Shown piece by piece: positions 61,826 to 64,000 of a DNA stretch of 64,000 nt (the first letter of the stretch is position 1; each line of letters starts with the position of its first letter). The position numbers and the translations under genes are program-made. This stretch comes from an uncultured Litoreibacter sp. (GTDB taxonomy: Bacteria > Pseudomonadota > Alphaproteobacteria > Rhodobacterales > Rhodobacteraceae). Below the pieces are notes generated by a model. That model saw only the letters and a program-made list of their open reading frames with translations. It was not told where the DNA came from and did no database searches. The stretch covers positions 62,001 through 126,000 of the forward strand of contig CANLOU010000002.1 in NCBI GenBank assembly GCA_947492995.1, written 5' to 3'.

Positions 61826-63139
61826 TCAGCTGGCGCGTTTCAATGGACCGAGAAGCCCTTGCAAGGCACCACCTGTTTCCTCGCCCCGAAGCGCTGCCCG
61901 GATGCGCTGGAACTTCGGCTTCCCCCGTGTCGGTCCGGCAGACACAATCGTGACAGGTTGGGACAGCAACATCTGTGCGACACGGGACAGGTCCTCCAAA
62001 GTGACGGATTGGTAGGTGTCGCTGATCTCTTGAAAATTTTGCAGCGCACCGGTTTCCGCCAAATCGTACCGCATGTGGTCGACGCGAGAGGTCGGACGAT
62101 CGAGGCTCATATGCATGGCTGCGAATTGGCGCTGCTTGGCGCGGTCCAGTTCTTGCGCTGTCGGGTGCTTCGCGAAATCGCACAGGGTTGAGATCATCAG
62201 ATCCGTAATCTCCGGCATGTTGCGGGCTTCCCCAGTCGCCTCAAACGCCACCAGGCTTTGCCCTACAACGGTGTAGCATTCCGACCACGCGTCATAGACC
62301 AGCCCGCGGTCTTCCCGCAGCGTGTTCATGAACAGCGAATAGCCGTGCCCGCCAATGATGTCGTAATAAAGCTCGGCCACCAACTTGTCGCGCGTGGTGA
62401 ACGCGTGCATCGGGAAAATGAGCCTCAGCGTGCCTTCGTCTCCGCTATGGCCGATATGCAATTCGCCAGCGGCGTAGTTGAGCGGGGCGAGCACGCTTGG
62501 CTGGCCCATTGGCAGGTGCCCTAGTTCGCGATCAACAATGGCCACAAGTTTCGTGTGATCGACATTTCCGCAGACCGAAACGGTGATGTTCTCGCCGACA
62601 TAATTGGTGCGATGATGCGCCCGCAGATCGTCAATCGAGAGACTTGCAACCGTATCTTCGAATCCGATGATGGGCTGGCTTAAAGGGTGCTCCGGAAAAG
62701 CCTGATCATACATGGTTTCGCGCAAAGTGCAGTTAGGACATCCCCGGCAGCTTTCACGCTCAACAATTTTCTTTTCCAGCTCCAAATCCTCGGCGTTCAG
62801 CCGAGGTTGGCTGACCATCTCGCACATCAGCGCGACAGCATGGTCCACGTCCTGATGCAAAACCATGCCCTGATACACGGTGGAGTCCTCGTCGGTGACG
62901 GCATTTAGGTAGCCACCAGATAGGCCAAATGCCTGTTGAAGCTCATCGCCGGAGCGTTTTTCGGTGCCTCTGAACGCCATGTGTTCGAGAATATGCGAGA
63001 TACCTGCCTGGTCCTCCGACTCGTAGGCTGACCCGATATCGACAGCGATGGCTATCGCCACGCTTTGGAAATGCGGTGCGCTGTCGGAAAGAACGGTAAT
63101 GCCGTTGGCTAGGGTGCTGTGGTGTTGTTGCGGCTACAT
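61826..63139 (-). CDS. M16 family zinc peptidase; ATG at 63139-63137 followed by in-frame TAG (possible pseudogene; longest open frame begins GTG at 63061)
   Basis: HILEHMAFRGT HxxEH motif; conserved N-terminal strand LANGITVLSDSAPHFQSVAIAIAVDIGSAYE lies between the TAG and the GTG. Confidence 0.7.
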
Positions 63140-63317
63140 AATGACCTCAAATGAAATTTTGGTGGACCTTGCCGACTGAATACGTCGGTTTTTTGGCACG
63201 ATTGCGGTGCGAATTGGCGCTTCCGTCGCATTGACCCTCTGGACGCGCACGCGTAAAGATCACCCCAAGCCGCAAAGGCCCTGTCCGTCGAGGGGCAGGA
63301 ACACCAAGGAGACACCC

Positions 63318-63683
63318 GTGGACGAGCTGCTACGCGAATACTTACCCATCCTTATTTTACTGGCGATTGCGATTGGTTTGGGTCTGATCCTGATCCTTGC
63401 CGCCGTGGTGCTGGCGGTACGGAATCCCGACCCCGAAAAAGTGTCTGCCTATGAATGCGGTTTCAACGCATTTGACGATGCGCGGATGAAGTTTGACGTG
63501 CGCTTCTACCTCGTCTCAATTCTCTTCATCATTTTCGACCTCGAAGTCGCCTTCCTGTTCCCATGGGCCGTGGCCTTCAAGGATGTGGGGTTGCTGGGCT
63601 TCTGGTCGATGATGGTTTTCTTGGGCGTGCTGACAATCGGCTTCGCTTATGAGTGGAAAAAAGGAGCTCTCGAATGGGAGTGA
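63318..63683 (+). CDS. nuoA: NADH-quinone oxidoreductase subunit A
   Basis: [48 protein letters not shown]. Confidence 0.96.
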   Translation: MDELLREYLPILILLAIAIGLGLILILAAVVLAVRNPDPEKVSAYECGFNAFDDARMKFDVRFYLVSILFIIFDLEVAFLFPWAVAFKDVGLLGFWSMMVFLGVLTIGFAYEWKKGALEWE

Positions 63684-64000
63684 TGGCTGGCGCAAACACG
63701 GCTGGGTGGGACAAGGACGTTGCAACCCAAGAGCTGAACGCGGAACTGCAGGACAAGGGCTTCCTTGTCACCTCGACCGAGGACATCATCAATTGGGCGC
63801 GCACCGGGTCGTTGCACTGGATGACCTTCGGGCTGGCCTGCTGCGCGGTTGAGATGATGCACACTGCCATGCCGCGCTACGACATGGAACGGTTTGGCAC
63901 TGCGCCGCGCGCCTCCCCCCGTCAGTCGGACCTGATGATTGTTGCTGGCACGCTGACCAACAAAATGGCGCCTGCGTTGCGCAAGGTCTACGACCAGATG
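63674..64000 (+). CDS. nuoB: NADH-quinone oxidoreductase subunit B (partial, runs off the window)
   Basis: [37 protein letters not shown]. Confidence 0.95.
   Translation, partial: MGVMAGANTAGWDKDVATQELNAELQDKGFLVTSTEDIINWARTGSLHWMTFGLACCAVEMMHTAMPRYDMERFGTAPRASPRQSDLMIVAGTLTNKMAPALRKVYDQM

Noticed and set aside
1-64000. CRISPR arrays, rRNA and tRNA genes
   Set aside because: No regularly spaced repeats or recognisable rRNA/tRNA sequences noticed; a tRNAscan/Infernal run would be needed to exclude them formally.

Overview
This 64 kb window is a high-GC chromosomal segment that looks like a Rhodobacteraceae (Roseobacter-group) alphaproteobacterium. That assignment is inferred from gene content and synteny; no search was run. 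Most of it is ordinary core metabolism: CpdB, YceI, AGCS symporter, LolC/LolD, SUV3-like helicase / Hsp15 / FdxA / CarD, CobS/CobT, PntAB, a Dpp/Opp-type peptide ABC transporter with two M20 hydrolases, MoaA, GlmS/GlmU/Gph, the leucine/isovalerate (liu) operon, and the start of nuoAB. I recognised no rRNA, tRNA, CRISPR array, transposase or integrase. The points most worth a second look are: (1) a lower-GC gene with an RNKLAH (Rx4H) HEPN-like motif, translationally coupled inside the liu operon; (2) an M16 peptidase whose well-placed ATG start is followed directly by an in-frame TAG; (3) a DUF1801-like gene with a one-base frameshift at a G-run whose restored frame ends exactly on an interleaved TTAA stop; (4) an orphan contractile-injection-system/T4 gp19-like tube protein; (5) a family of perfect 10-3-10 hairpins, arranged as tandem pairs in convergent intergenic regions; (6) a ~100 bp dispersed intergenic repeat with a covarying stem; and (7) a lower-GC three-gene envelope-protein operon next to an orphan terminator.
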